This document shows, piece after piece, positions 18,501-26,056 of a stretch of 64,000 nt of DNA (its first letter is position 1; each line of letters begins with the position of its first letter). The translations under genes were made by a program, and so were the position numbers. The notes beneath the pieces are model-generated. The model was not told where the DNA came from, ran no database searches, and was given only the letters and a program-made list of their open reading frames with translations. The stretch comes from Chromobacterium sp. IIBBL 290-4 (GTDB taxonomy: Bacteria > Pseudomonadota > Gammaproteobacteria > Burkholderiales > Chromobacteriaceae): the NCBI RefSeq assembly GCF_024207115.1, contig NZ_CP100128.1:1054001-1118000 (forward strand), written 5' to 3'.

Positions 18501-19410
18501 CCACTTCATCAACCGGCCGATGCCGGGCGGCCTGCCGAAGAAAACCGCCCGCGCGCTGCTGGACGTGGAAGATCCGCACATCGTGCCGGTGATCCGCAAC
18601 CCCAAGGCGGCGGAAGACGCCGAGGCGGTGTTCTACTTCCCCGGCTGCGGTTCCGAGCGGCTGTTCAGCCAGGTGGGCCTCGCCACCCAGGCGATGCTGT
18701 GGCACGTCGGCGCGCAGACGGTGCTGCCGCCCGGCTATCTGTGCTGCGGCTATCCGCAGACCAGCGCCGGCTACCAGGACAAGGGCGACGCCATCACCAC
18801 CGAAAACCGCGTGCTGTTCCACCGCGTGGCCAACACGCTGAACTACCTGGACATCAAGACCGTGGTGGTGAGCTGCGGCACCTGCTTCGACCAGCTGGCG
18901 CACTATCGTTTCGAGGACATCTTCCCCGGCTGCCGCGTCATCGACATCCATGAATACCTGATGGAGAAAGGCGTGAAGCTGGACGGCATCGAAGGGCAGC
19001 AATACCTGTACCACGACCCCTGCCACACGCCGATGAAGACCCACCAGCCGCTCAAGGTGGTCAACGAGCTGATGGGCGGCGGCGTGCCGCTGACCGACCG
19101 CTGCTGCGGCGAAGCCGGCACCTTCGCCGCCAGCCGGCCCGACATCGCCACCCAGGTGCGCGCGCGCAAGGAGGAAGAGATCAACAACAACCTGGCGGCG
19201 CTGACCGGCGGCCAGGCCCCGGCCAAGCCAGTGAAGATCCTGACCTCCTGCCCATCCTGCCTGCAGGGCCTGTCGCGTTACAACGACGACACCGGCACCG
19301 AGGCCGACTACATCGTGGTGGAAATCGCCCGCCACATCCTGGGCGAGAACTGGTTGCCGGACTACGTGGCCCGCGCCCGCGACGGCGGCATCGAAAGAGT
19401 GTTGCTGTAA
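15556..19410 (+). CDS. Giant FAD-linked oxidase / Fe-S / cysteine-rich fusion oxidoreductase (DUF3683 type)
   Basis: A 1284-residue fusion. The N-terminal about 150 residues match the DUF3683 type. Next is a VAO/GlcD-like FAD-binding domain ([12 protein letters not shown] and [19 protein letters not shown], about residues 173-215) and a FAD-oxidase C-terminal domain ending [14 protein letters not shown]. Then come two 4Fe-4S motifs ([16 protein letters not shown] and [15 protein letters not shown], about 816-900). Last are two GlpC/CCG-type cysteine-rich domains with [38 protein letters not shown] and SCPSCLQG. It probably oxidises a 2-hydroxyacid (D-lactate or D-2-hydroxyglutarate type) and passes electrons to the respiratory chain. 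The substrate is not readable. Confidence 0.85.
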   Translation: MTAITSEQRLREIPYNYTSYSDREIVIRLLGEPMWKLLDALRGARKTGRSARMLFEVLGDIWVVDRNPYLVDDLLDNPKRLSALVEAMRHRLTEIEKRRDGNDKVQLMIAAAREAVSAFERQFEETRELRARVLKKLSRLTRRDNILFDGLSRVAHVTDATDWRVEYPFVVLSPDSEAEMAPLVRACIELSLTIIPRGGGTGYTGGAVPLDRMSAVINTEKLDRHLGVEHIELPGLEGKRATISCGAGVVTARVSEAASAAGLVFAVDPTSAEASCIGGNIAMNAGGKKAVLWGTTLDNLASWKMVDPDGHWQLVERIGHNYGKIHDVAEARFRVSRLTDDGKTVQSSRELLIPGSAFRKVGLGKDVTDKFLAGLPGVQKEGCDGIITSARFVLHKMPGHTRTVCLEFFGTVAEATPAIVEITDLFKPGGACLAAGVQLAGLEHLDWRYVRAVGYATKAKSKGRPKMVLIADIVSDDENAAAEAASQVVRIANARHGEGFIAVTPEARKTFWLDRSRTAAIAKHTNAFKINEDVVIPLPRLGDYSDGIERINIELSIANKIELLDTLIEYFHGRLPVDKMDTNLPSEELIGDRRAASLSMLAVNRDRWQWLLEHMDAPFHEYTTRWPDAPREDLAAQPDTVFHALRDFILRVSWKREVLAELEQIFSGNAAAGIRAAIRELQQHVLRGRVFVALHMHAGDGNVHTNLPVNSDNYRMLQTAHEAVVRIMALARSLGGVISGEHGIGITKLEFLSEDEIAPFRAYKAQVDPNGHFNRGKLLPGADLALAYTPSFSLLGAESLILEQSDIGEINNSIKDCLRCGKCKPVCSTHVPRANLLYSPRNKILGVGLLTEAFLYEEQTRRGVSLKHFEELSDVADHCTVCHRCVKPCPVKIDFGDVSVAMRNFLRKTGKKKFNPGTALGMAFLTAKDPATVKTLRAGLVGVAYKAQRLGNQFGKRLGLLGGQKKQPPSTVGPAPIKQQVIHFINRPMPGGLPKKTARALLDVEDPHIVPVIRNPKAAEDAEAVFYFPGCGSERLFSQVGLATQAMLWHVGAQTVLPPGYLCCGYPQTSAGYQDKGDAITTENRVLFHRVANTLNYLDIKTVVVSCGTCFDQLAHYRFEDIFPGCRVIDIHEYLMEKGVKLDGIEGQQYLYHDPCHTPMKTHQPLKVVNELMGGGVPLTDRCCGEAGTFAASRPDIATQVRARKEEEINNNLAALTGGQAPAKPVKILTSCPSCLQGLSRYNDDTGTEADYIVVEIARHILGENWLPDYVARARDGGIERVLL

Positions 19411-19417
19411 ACCTGGC

Positions 19418-19449
19418 GCCATGGGCAAGTAGCAACGCTTGCCCATGGC
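19418..19449. terminator. Perfect 12-bp inverted repeat after the giant oxidoreductase gene
   Basis: GCCATGGGCAAG (19418-19429) and CTTGCCCATGGC (19438-19449) with an 8-base loop, 8 bases after the stop. There is no T run, so it may be a Rho-associated or 3'-stabilising hairpin rather than an intrinsic terminator. Confidence 0.55.
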
Positions 19450-19498
19450 GGCAAAGCCTGGCCTCGCCGGCGCAAGCCAGCACATCGGCATTACGCTT

Positions 19499-19528
19499 TA
19501 TGATAAATTGGCAGATTCCTTTATCATA
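19499..19528. promoter_or_regulatory. Inverted repeat immediately upstream of the clamp paralogue
   Basis: TATGATAAA (19499-19507) and TTTATCATA (19520-19528) form perfect 9-bp arms 12 bases apart. They end 12 bases before ATG 19541. The spacing of about one and a half to two helical turns suits a dimeric repressor. An mRNA hairpin just upstream of the GGAG ribosome site is the alternative. Confidence 0.5.
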
Positions 19529-19540
19529 TTCGGAGCCGCC

Positions 19541-20641
19541 ATGCTGCTGCGCACCGACCGCGACACCTTGCTCTCGCCGCTGGCCGCCGTCTGCGGCGTG
19601 GTGGAGCGCCGCCATACCCTGCCGGTTTTGTCGCACGCCCTCCTGGAAGCGGACGGCGAACAACTGAAGATCACCGTCAGCGACCTGGAAATCCAGCTGG
19701 AGTGCCGGCGGCCGCTGCCGACCGCTCTGCCTTTCCGGCTGTGCGTGCCGGCGCGCAAGCTGCTGGACATCCTGCGCGCGCTGCCCGCCGGCTGCGAACT
19801 GCAACTACGGCTGCAGGGCGGGCAATTGCTGCTCAGCGCGGACGGCAGCCGTTTTCAGCTGCAAACGCTGCCGGCGGACGACTTCCCGCTCTGGGCGCCC
19901 GACAGCGAAACGCCTATGCCGCTGACGCTGCGGCAAGGCCAGCTCAAGCGCAAGCTGGACCAGGTCTTGTACGCGATGGCGGCCAGCGACATCCGCCCCT
20001 ATCTCAATGCCCTGCTGCTGCAGCTGGATGGCGACCAGCTGTGCCTAATCGCCTCCGACGGCGTGCGGCTGGCGTTTCAACGCTATCCCTTGCCGCAGGC
20101 CATGCCGGAAAGAAAACTGCTGCTGCCGCGCAAGGCGGCGCTGGAGCTGAACAAGCTGCTGCTGGATCAGGATCAGCCGCTCGCGCTGGAGTTTGGCGCC
20201 CGGCAACTGGCTTGCCGCCTGAACGACACCGTGCTGCGCTGCAAACTGGTGGATGCCCGCGCGCCGGACTATCTGCGTCTGTTGCCCGACAGCCATGACT
20301 GCGAGCTGTCGCTCCCGCGGCAAGCGATGCTGGAAGCCGTGCAGCGCGTGGCGGTGCTGGCCCACGCCAAGTTCCGCCAACTGGAGCTGGCGATCCGTCC
20401 CGGCCAGTTGGCGCTGCGCTGCCGCAATGCCGAGCGGGAGCTGGCGGAAGAGCATCTGCCGCTGGATTGGCAAGGCGAGCCGCTGGAGGCCAGCTTCAAT
20501 CTGGCTTATCTGCAAGACGTGCTGCAATCGCAAAAGGCGGAGCAACTGCATTTCGGCTTCGCCCGCGGCATGCGCGGCGTGCTGATCACCGCGCCGGACG
20601 AGCCTGATTTCCGCTACCTGGCCATGCCCTTGCGCGGCTGA
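19541..20641 (+). CDS. Divergent DNA polymerase III beta-clamp paralogue (DnaN-like)
   Basis: A 366-residue protein, exactly the length of E. coli DnaN, with three clamp repeats and clear landmarks: VVERRHTLPVLSHALLE at about 20-36, SDLEIQLE at 47-54 and KLVDARAPDYLRLLP in domain 3. It differs in the partner-binding pocket. Residues 172-177 read SDGVRL instead of TDGHRL (His175 to Val), PDYLRLLP replaces PDYRRVLP, and the C-terminus is MPLRG instead of MPMRL. dnaA, recF and gyrB are not adjacent, so it is probably a second clamp. ATG 19541 follows GGAG; the longer in-frame extension has no clamp similarity. Confidence 0.85.
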   Translation: MLLRTDRDTLLSPLAAVCGVVERRHTLPVLSHALLEADGEQLKITVSDLEIQLECRRPLPTALPFRLCVPARKLLDILRALPAGCELQLRLQGGQLLLSADGSRFQLQTLPADDFPLWAPDSETPMPLTLRQGQLKRKLDQVLYAMAASDIRPYLNALLLQLDGDQLCLIASDGVRLAFQRYPLPQAMPERKLLLPRKAALELNKLLLDQDQPLALEFGARQLACRLNDTVLRCKLVDARAPDYLRLLPDSHDCELSLPRQAMLEAVQRVAVLAHAKFRQLELAIRPGQLALRCRNAERELAEEHLPLDWQGEPLEASFNLAYLQDVLQSQKAEQLHFGFARGMRGVLITAPDEPDFRYLAMPLRG

Positions 20642-20722
20642 ACGCAAGCTTCAGGCTGACGCGGCGCGGATAACATTCTATTTTCATAGAGCGTTCAGAT
20701 AATTCTTCCGGGAAGGAAGTCC

Positions 20723-22201
20723 GTGTTCCGCCTTTTCGCCCGCTACCGCCTGGCCCTCCTCATCGCCGCGCTGCTGTTGATCGGCGCCGCCGTCAACGCG
20801 GCGCTGTACTACCGCCAAAGCCGCGAGGATTTGCGGCGCAATCTGGTCGACCAAAGCCTGCCGCTGTCCGGCGACACCATTTTTTCCGAGATCGACCGCC
20901 GCATCCTGCGGCCGCTATCGCTCGCCGAGCTGATGGCGCGCGACAGCTTTCTGCAAGACTGGCTGCAAGAGGGCGAAACCGACCCCAAGCGCATCAGCCG
21001 CTATCTGCGCGGCTTCGATGGCCACGACGGCGTCAGCGGCAGTTTCCTGGTCTCCGAGCGCAGCCGCCGCTACTACTATGGCGGCGGCGTGCTGAAGACC
21101 GTGTCAGAGCAAGACCCGGACGATGGCTGGTATTTCCGCAGCATCCGCATGTCGACCGATTACCAGATCAATCTGGACCGCGACATGACCAACGGCGGCG
21201 CCAATACCGTCTTCATCAATTACCGCCTGCTGGGCGGCGACGGCAAACTGCTGGGCATACTGGGCGTCGGCCTCAGACTGGAACAGTTGCGGCAGCGGCT
21301 GGCGGAATATGAAGCCCGTTTTCAGCGCCGCATTTACTTCGTCGACAAGACCGGCCGCATCTTGCTGTCCAGCCATGCGAACCGGCAAAGCGCCAGCCTG
21401 GCCGACCTGCCGGAGCTGAAAGCGCTGTCGCCGCGCATCCTGGCCGGCGATACCACGCCGCAAACCATAGACTTTCTGCGCGACGGCCATCGCTTTTTGC
21501 TGACCAGCCGCTATCTGGCCAAACTGAGCTGGCATCTGGTGGTGGAGCAGGATGAAACCCAGGCCTTGAGCGAGCTGGACTCGACCATGCGCGCCAACCT
21601 CGCCGTCAACAGCGCCGTGCTGCTGCTGGTGATGCTGGCCGTGCTGATCACCTTGCAGCGCCACGAGGAAAAGCTGCAGTCGCTGGCCACCACCGACCCC
21701 TTGACCGGCTGCCTCAACCGCCTGGCTTTTTATGACCTCCTGAGCGACTGGCTGCGCCACTGCAAACGCATCGACGCCCAGCCGCAGCTCCTGGTGCTGG
21801 ACATCGACCATTTCAAGCGCGTCAACGACGAATACGGCCACCAGACCGGCGACCAGGTGCTGCGCGAAATCGCCGAGCTGGTGCATTCGCAATTGCGCGG
21901 CAACGATATGCTGATCCGCTGGGGCGGCGAAGAATTCGTGGTGCTGGCCACCAGCCACGGCGAGGACGACGCGCTGGCGCAGCGGCTGCGGCAAATCGTG
22001 TCTCGCCATGCGGTCTTGCTGGACCAAGGCCGCAAACTGACGGTAACCATCAGCATAGGCATATGCCAATGGCTGCCGCCGGAAACGCTGGAAGCGGCGG
22101 TGGCGCGCGCCGACCAGGCCATGTACGCGGCCAAGCAGGCTGGCCGCAACCAGGTTTGCTGGGCGGCGCCGGCGGCCACGACGGAGCAGGGCTCGCCATG
22201 A
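20723..22201 (+). CDS. Membrane-bound diguanylate cyclase with periplasmic sensor domain
   Basis: Makes c-di-GMP from two GTP, in response to a signal sensed outside the membrane. The 492-residue protein has a transmembrane helix at about 8-28 and a Cache-like extracytoplasmic domain of about 260 residues. A second helix (NSAVLLLVMLAVLITL, about 293-308) precedes the GGDEF domain, which starts at TDPLTGCLNRLAF. The active site reads GGEEF, and an intact RGND inhibitory site lies five residues before it, so product inhibition is expected. The start is GTG 20723 with a GGAAGGAAG ribosome site. No cognate phosphodiesterase is adjacent. Confidence 0.92.
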   Translation: MFRLFARYRLALLIAALLLIGAAVNAALYYRQSREDLRRNLVDQSLPLSGDTIFSEIDRRILRPLSLAELMARDSFLQDWLQEGETDPKRISRYLRGFDGHDGVSGSFLVSERSRRYYYGGGVLKTVSEQDPDDGWYFRSIRMSTDYQINLDRDMTNGGANTVFINYRLLGGDGKLLGILGVGLRLEQLRQRLAEYEARFQRRIYFVDKTGRILLSSHANRQSASLADLPELKALSPRILAGDTTPQTIDFLRDGHRFLLTSRYLAKLSWHLVVEQDETQALSELDSTMRANLAVNSAVLLLVMLAVLITLQRHEEKLQSLATTDPLTGCLNRLAFYDLLSDWLRHCKRIDAQPQLLVLDIDHFKRVNDEYGHQTGDQVLREIAELVHSQLRGNDMLIRWGGEEFVVLATSHGEDDALAQRLRQIVSRHAVLLDQGRKLTVTISIGICQWLPPETLEAAVARADQAMYAAKQAGRNQVCWAAPAATTEQGSP

Positions 22202-22246
22202 ACATGCCATTTGGTTAGAATAGGAATTTCCAGCCGGACGGCCCAC

Positions 22247-23266
22247 ATGCCTTCTTTTATTCTGATTCCCGACGATTACCAGAACGCCGCCGCGCTGCTC
22301 CAGACCGACCCTCGACACCCCTGCAAAAGCCTGGGCGACTTGTCCCGCATGCCGGACGGCAAGCGACAGCTGGCCGAAGCCCGCGCCCTGATCCTGATCC
22401 GCGAACGCACCCAGGTGGATGCGGACTTGCTCGCGCAGATGCCCCATCTCAAGCTGATCAGCCAGACTGGCAAGCTGGCCCGCAATATCGATATCGATGC
22501 CTGCAGCCGCGCCGGCGTGGCGGTGGTGGAAGGCAGCGGTTCGCCGCATGCGCCGGCGGAATTGGCCTGGCTGCTGATCATGGCGGCGCGGCGGCGGCTG
22601 GCGGAAAACCTGGCCAGCCTGCGCGCCGGCCATTGGCAGGGGCCGATAGGCCAGGCGGTGCGCGGCCAGACGCTGGGGATTCTGGGTTTCGGCAAGATAG
22701 GCAAGCTGGTAGCCGGCTTCGGCCGCGCCTTCGGCATGGAAATTCTGGTATGGGGCAGCGAACGCGCCCGCGCAGAGGCCTTGGCGCTGGGCTACCGCGC
22801 GGCGGCCTGCCGCGAGGCCTTTTTCGCCGAGTCCGATGCGCTCAGCCTGCATCAACGGCTGCTTCCCGCCACAGAAGGCAATGTGACACAGGCGGATCTG
22901 CTGGCGATGAAACCGACCGCCCTGCTGGTCAATATCAGCCGCGCCGAGCTGATCGCGCCGGGCGCGCTGGAAGCGGCCCTGGACGCCGGCCGCCCCGGCT
23001 TCGCCGCCTTGGACGTATTCGAGCGAGAGCCCATCTATCAGCCTGAGCATCCACTGCTGAACCGTCCCAATGTGCTGTGCACCCCGCACCTGGGCTATGC
23101 CGAGGAAGCCAGCTACCGCCAGTATCTGGACATCGCCTACCGCAACGCGGTCCGCTTTTTCGACGGCGATGCCTCCCATGTGCTGAACCCGCAAGCGCTG
23201 AATGAAGATTTCATGCCGCAGGCTCCGCCTGACGGCCGCACCCACTCAGGAGAAAACCATGGCTGA
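22247..23266 (+). CDS. D-isomer-specific 2-hydroxyacid dehydrogenase family protein
   Basis: A 339-residue NAD(P)-dependent oxidoreductase. The Rossmann motif TLGILGFGKIGKLVAGFGRAFGM is at about 140-162. The catalytic triad is visible as Arg in LLVNISRAELI, Glu in DVFEREPIYQPEHPL and His in CTPHLGYA. The substrate could be a phosphoglycerate-like or other 2-hydroxyacid. The N-terminal domain is divergent and does not identify it. Its end overlaps the next gene by 8 bases, implying a two-gene operon with the cysteine hydrolase. Confidence 0.88.
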   Translation: MPSFILIPDDYQNAAALLQTDPRHPCKSLGDLSRMPDGKRQLAEARALILIRERTQVDADLLAQMPHLKLISQTGKLARNIDIDACSRAGVAVVEGSGSPHAPAELAWLLIMAARRRLAENLASLRAGHWQGPIGQAVRGQTLGILGFGKIGKLVAGFGRAFGMEILVWGSERARAEALALGYRAAACREAFFAESDALSLHQRLLPATEGNVTQADLLAMKPTALLVNISRAELIAPGALEAALDAGRPGFAALDVFEREPIYQPEHPLLNRPNVLCTPHLGYAEEASYRQYLDIAYRNAVRFFDGDASHVLNPQALNEDFMPQAPPDGRTHSGENHG

Positions 23267-23783
23267 CACCGCCCTGCTGATCATCGATGTCCAAGTCGGC
23301 GTCGTGGAAGGCGACATCCGCGCCGCCCGGCTCGACAGCGTGCTCGACAAGCTCAACCTCGCCATCGCCAAAGCGCGCCAGCGCGGCATTCCGGTTATTT
23401 TCATCCAGCATGAGGGGGGCGACCTGCCGCATGGCTCCGATGCCTGGCAGCTGCATCCCAAGCTGGATCGCCAAGCCGGCGACGAGGTAGTTTCCAAACG
23501 CTTTAACGACAGCTTCTGCGACACCAATCTGACTGCAGCGCTGACTGCCCATGAGGCGAGCAAGCTATGGATAGGCGGCGCCCTCACTGACTTCTGCGTA
23601 GACAGTACCTTGCGCAACGCTATATCGCGCGGCTTTCAAGTCACAGTCATCGCCGACGGCCACACCACAATCAGCGCCTTCACCCTCAGCGCGGAACAGG
23701 TGGTCGATCACTTCAATGCCGCCTGGAGCCACACCAGCGCCACGCCCAAACCGCTGCTCGTGTTGCCCGCCGCAGAGCTGTGA
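23259..23783 (+). CDS. Isochorismatase-family cysteine hydrolase
   Basis: A 174-residue cytoplasmic hydrolase. The catalytic triad of the family is visible: Asp in ALLIIDVQVG (about residue 10), Lys in EVVSKRFNDSF (about 80) and Cys in IGGALTDFCVDSTLRNA (about 113). The substrate is unknown; relatives include nicotinamidases, ureidoacrylate hydrolases and isochorismatases. ATG 23259 is used because an AGGAG site lies just ahead of it, inside the end of the dehydrogenase gene. A bidirectional terminator follows. Confidence 0.88.
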   Translation: MADTALLIIDVQVGVVEGDIRAARLDSVLDKLNLAIAKARQRGIPVIFIQHEGGDLPHGSDAWQLHPKLDRQAGDEVVSKRFNDSFCDTNLTAALTAHEASKLWIGGALTDFCVDSTLRNAISRGFQVTVIADGHTTISAFTLSAEQVVDHFNAAWSHTSATPKPLLVLPAAEL

Positions 23784-23803
23784 GCCCGTCGCGCGGGAAA
23801 TGA

Positions 23804-23829
23804 AAAACGGCGGGATATCCCGCCGTTTT
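23804..23829. terminator. Bidirectional terminator between cysteine hydrolase and chitinase genes
   Basis: AAAACGGCGGGAT / ATCCCGCCGTTTT is a perfect palindromic hairpin with A and T tracts on opposite sides, so it can serve both converging genes. Confidence 0.88.
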
Positions 23830-23842
23830 CATATGCCTGAGC

Positions 23843-25450
23843 TTACTGCTTCTTGGCTGCCTTGGCCTTGGCCGCCGCACGCAGCCTGGCCGCCGTCGCC
23901 GCGTCCTGCCTTACTTCGGCGCTGGTCTTCAGCAGCGTCGCCTGGGCATCGTCGCCGTCCAGGGACCAGCTGAACACGCCGCCAAGCTGCTGCGAGCGGA
24001 CATAGTCCAGCTTGCCGCGGATGGTGGCCGGATCATCGTAACTCCAGAACTCGTTGCCATCGTAAGTCCACAGCTGCTTGGCTACCGGGCTGTTGAACTG
24101 CTTGGCGTTGCGGTTCACCAGCACGCGGTAGTCCTCGATGCCCTGCTCATACGTGCCCTTGGCCGGCCCCGTCGCCACTTGATACAAGCCATCGCCGTTC
24201 GCGCCCGCCGCCACGCCGGTCCAGCCGCGTCCGTAGAACGGCAGGCCGACGTTGATCTTGGCGCGCGGCACCCCGGCCTTGACCAGCGTTTGCACCGCGT
24301 CGTCTACGTCGTAATAGACTTGATCGCCGGTCACCGGCGCGGCCGGATCGCGGTAGAGGTTGGATTGGAAGTTGGTCGGTCCCTTGGCTTCCCAACCGCC
24401 ATGGAAGTCGTAGCTCATCACGTTGATCCAGTCGAGATAGCCGCTGTATTTGTCTGGCTCGGTATTGCGGATCTTGTCCACGCCGGAACCGATGGCCGCC
24501 GTCAGGTAGTAGCGGCGCTTGTTGGCGGTGGACAGCGCGTTGAGCTGGTTGCGGAACTCGGCCATCAGCAAGGTGAAGTTCTGCTTGTCGTTGGGATCGA
24601 CGGTATTGGTCGGCAGGCCGCCGCCGCCCGGGTATTCCCAATCGATGTCGAAGCCGTCGAACACGCCTAGCGCCGCGCCTTGGCCGCCAGCGCTTTCACC
24701 CAGCGGCAGATTGCCCTTGATATAGAGGTCGATGCATGAACTGACCAGTGTTTTGCGGCTGGCGTCAGTGGCGGCGAATTGGCCGAAATTCTTGGACCAG
24801 GTCCAGCCGCCCAAGGAAATCAGCACCTTCAGCTGCGGGTTGGCCAGCTTGAGCTTGCGCAATTGGTTGAAGTTGCCGCGCAGCGGATCGTTCCAATTGT
24901 CGCCCTTGCCGTCCACCGATTCGTTGGCGGCGAAGGAGCGCTGATAATCCGCCCAGGCGTCGCCGCCGTCGCCATTGCCGTTCTCCGCCTTGGTCACCAT
25001 GCCGCACTGGCCGTTGGCGTAGACATTGCCGAAGGCGTAATTCAAGAAAGTAAGCTGTTTGGCGCCGCCGGACTGAGACAGATTGAATACCTTGTAGTTG
25101 CGATCGTAAATGCCCCACTGGGTAAAGTACGAACCCACGTTGCGGCCTACGGTAGGCGTCGGCTCCGGCGGCACGCCGTTGCCCGGCTGGCTGGGATCGC
25201 TAGGCGTGCCCGGCGTACACTCGCTGGCCGGACGTTCCTGCCAGGCGCCCCACTGGCTGCTGCCCGGCTGCTCGCCCTGGGTCCACCAGCTGGCGCGCCA
25301 GGTCTTGCCGCTGAAAGTGGCGTAATCGCCGGCGTTGTAAACTTGGCTGCCGCTCCACGGCGAGCAGCTCGGCGCGGCGTAAACCGCCTGGGTCAACACG
25401 AACGCGGCGCCGATGGCCAACAAGGCGCGCGACAACGGAAAATGCAGCAT
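23843..25450 (-). CDS. Secreted GH18 chitinase with N-terminal chitin-binding module
   Basis: An extracellular endochitinase of 535 residues. A signal peptide (about 1-25) is followed by a CBM5/12-type module (CSPWSGSQVYNAGDYATFSG ... WWTQGEQPG, about 29-75) and a Pro/Thr-rich linker (about 78-101). The GH18 barrel has SLGGWTWSKNF near 212-222 and the catalytic DGFDIDWE at 265-272 (Glu272 the acid/base). INVMSYDFHG and INVGLPFYGRGW follow. The C-terminus is Ala/Lys-rich. Chitin use fits a Chromobacterium-like organism. The gene stands alone, with a GGAG-type site before ATG 25450 and a terminator after it. Confidence 0.96.
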   Translation of the reverse strand: MLHFPLSRALLAIGAAFVLTQAVYAAPSCSPWSGSQVYNAGDYATFSGKTWRASWWTQGEQPGSSQWGAWQERPASECTPGTPSDPSQPGNGVPPEPTPTVGRNVGSYFTQWGIYDRNYKVFNLSQSGGAKQLTFLNYAFGNVYANGQCGMVTKAENGNGDGGDAWADYQRSFAANESVDGKGDNWNDPLRGNFNQLRKLKLANPQLKVLISLGGWTWSKNFGQFAATDASRKTLVSSCIDLYIKGNLPLGESAGGQGAALGVFDGFDIDWEYPGGGGLPTNTVDPNDKQNFTLLMAEFRNQLNALSTANKRRYYLTAAIGSGVDKIRNTEPDKYSGYLDWINVMSYDFHGGWEAKGPTNFQSNLYRDPAAPVTGDQVYYDVDDAVQTLVKAGVPRAKINVGLPFYGRGWTGVAAGANGDGLYQVATGPAKGTYEQGIEDYRVLVNRNAKQFNSPVAKQLWTYDGNEFWSYDDPATIRGKLDYVRSQQLGGVFSWSLDGDDAQATLLKTSAEVRQDAATAARLRAAAKAKAAKKQ

Positions 25451-25626
25451 GGTGGTTCTCCTCTTGTTCGATGAAACAGCCGTTTGCTTTCAAGCACTGC
25501 AATCGCCGACATGAAAATATCATGTGGTATTACATTGGTATCAGCATCGAATATCCACGATGGAATACAAGAAAAGAATTTCCCGTCTGTCATTTAGTAC
25601 AGTTAATGAGCATGCTGAAAATAAAA

Positions 25627-25646
25627 AAGGAGGCTTGCGCCTCCTT
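25627..25646 (-). terminator. Terminator of the His/Lys-rich peptide gene
   Basis: AAGGAGGC / GCCTCCTT arms with a TTGC loop. In the minus direction the stem is followed by a T-rich tract (TTTTTAT). It is 28 bases beyond the stop at 25674. Confidence 0.8.
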
Positions 25647-25673
25647 CTCTCACATCCCGGGTTGACCAGGGCC

Positions 25674-25922
25674 TCAAGCGGCCTTCTTGGCGTGGTGATG
25701 CTTCTTGTGATGGTGATGATGCTTGGCGTGCTTCTTGGCCGATTGCGCCTTTTGCGAGGCCGGGGCGGAGCTGGCCTTCTTCGGGTGGTGCTTCTTGTGA
25801 TGCTTATGATGCTTGGCCGGAGCGGCGGCTTTCGCGGCCGGGGCGGAAACGTCGGCGGCGTAGCTGGCGACAGAGGTCAGGCCGAGCGCGGCGGCAACGA
25901 GAAGGGCGGTCAGTTTTTTCAT
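25674..25922 (-). CDS. Exported His/Lys/Ala-rich low-complexity protein (Asr-like)
   Basis: An 82-residue protein. A Sec signal peptide (MKKLTALLVAAALGLTSVASYA) is followed by a mature part made almost only of Ala, Lys, His, Pro and Ser with clusters such as HHKHHKKHH and HHHHHKKHHH. It resembles acid-shock (Asr-type) proteins and His-rich metal-binding peptides. Possible roles are periplasmic proton or metal buffering (Ni, Zn, Cu); the sequence does not decide. ATG 25922 has GGAG six bases upstream; the ATG at 25928 overlaps that site. It has its own terminator, so it is a single-gene unit. Confidence 0.75.
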   Translation of the reverse strand: MKKLTALLVAAALGLTSVASYAADVSAPAAKAAAPAKHHKHHKKHHPKKASSAPASQKAQSAKKHAKHHHHHKKHHHAKKAA

Positions 25923-26056
25923 GGTCATCTCCAGAATCCGAGGCTTGGGTTGCAGTCTGCGGCTGCTGCGAGCCGCTTCCTTGAAATCATCTTAGGCAGG
26001 CTGCCTTACCCGGTCTGTGAGCCATGTGTAAGCGGGTGTAACCAATCGTAATATCG

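Noticed and set aside
15511..19491. Minus-strand open frame of 1326 codons opposite the giant oxidoreductase
   Set aside because: It is slightly longer than the real gene, but it is a low-complexity antisense product of high third-position GC. The plus frame has unmistakable FAD and Fe-S motifs.
21104..23245. Minus-strand 713-codon frame
   Set aside because: Antisense to the GGDEF protein and the hydroxyacid dehydrogenase; its composition is the Gln/Arg/Ala/His-rich type produced by reversed GC-rich codons.
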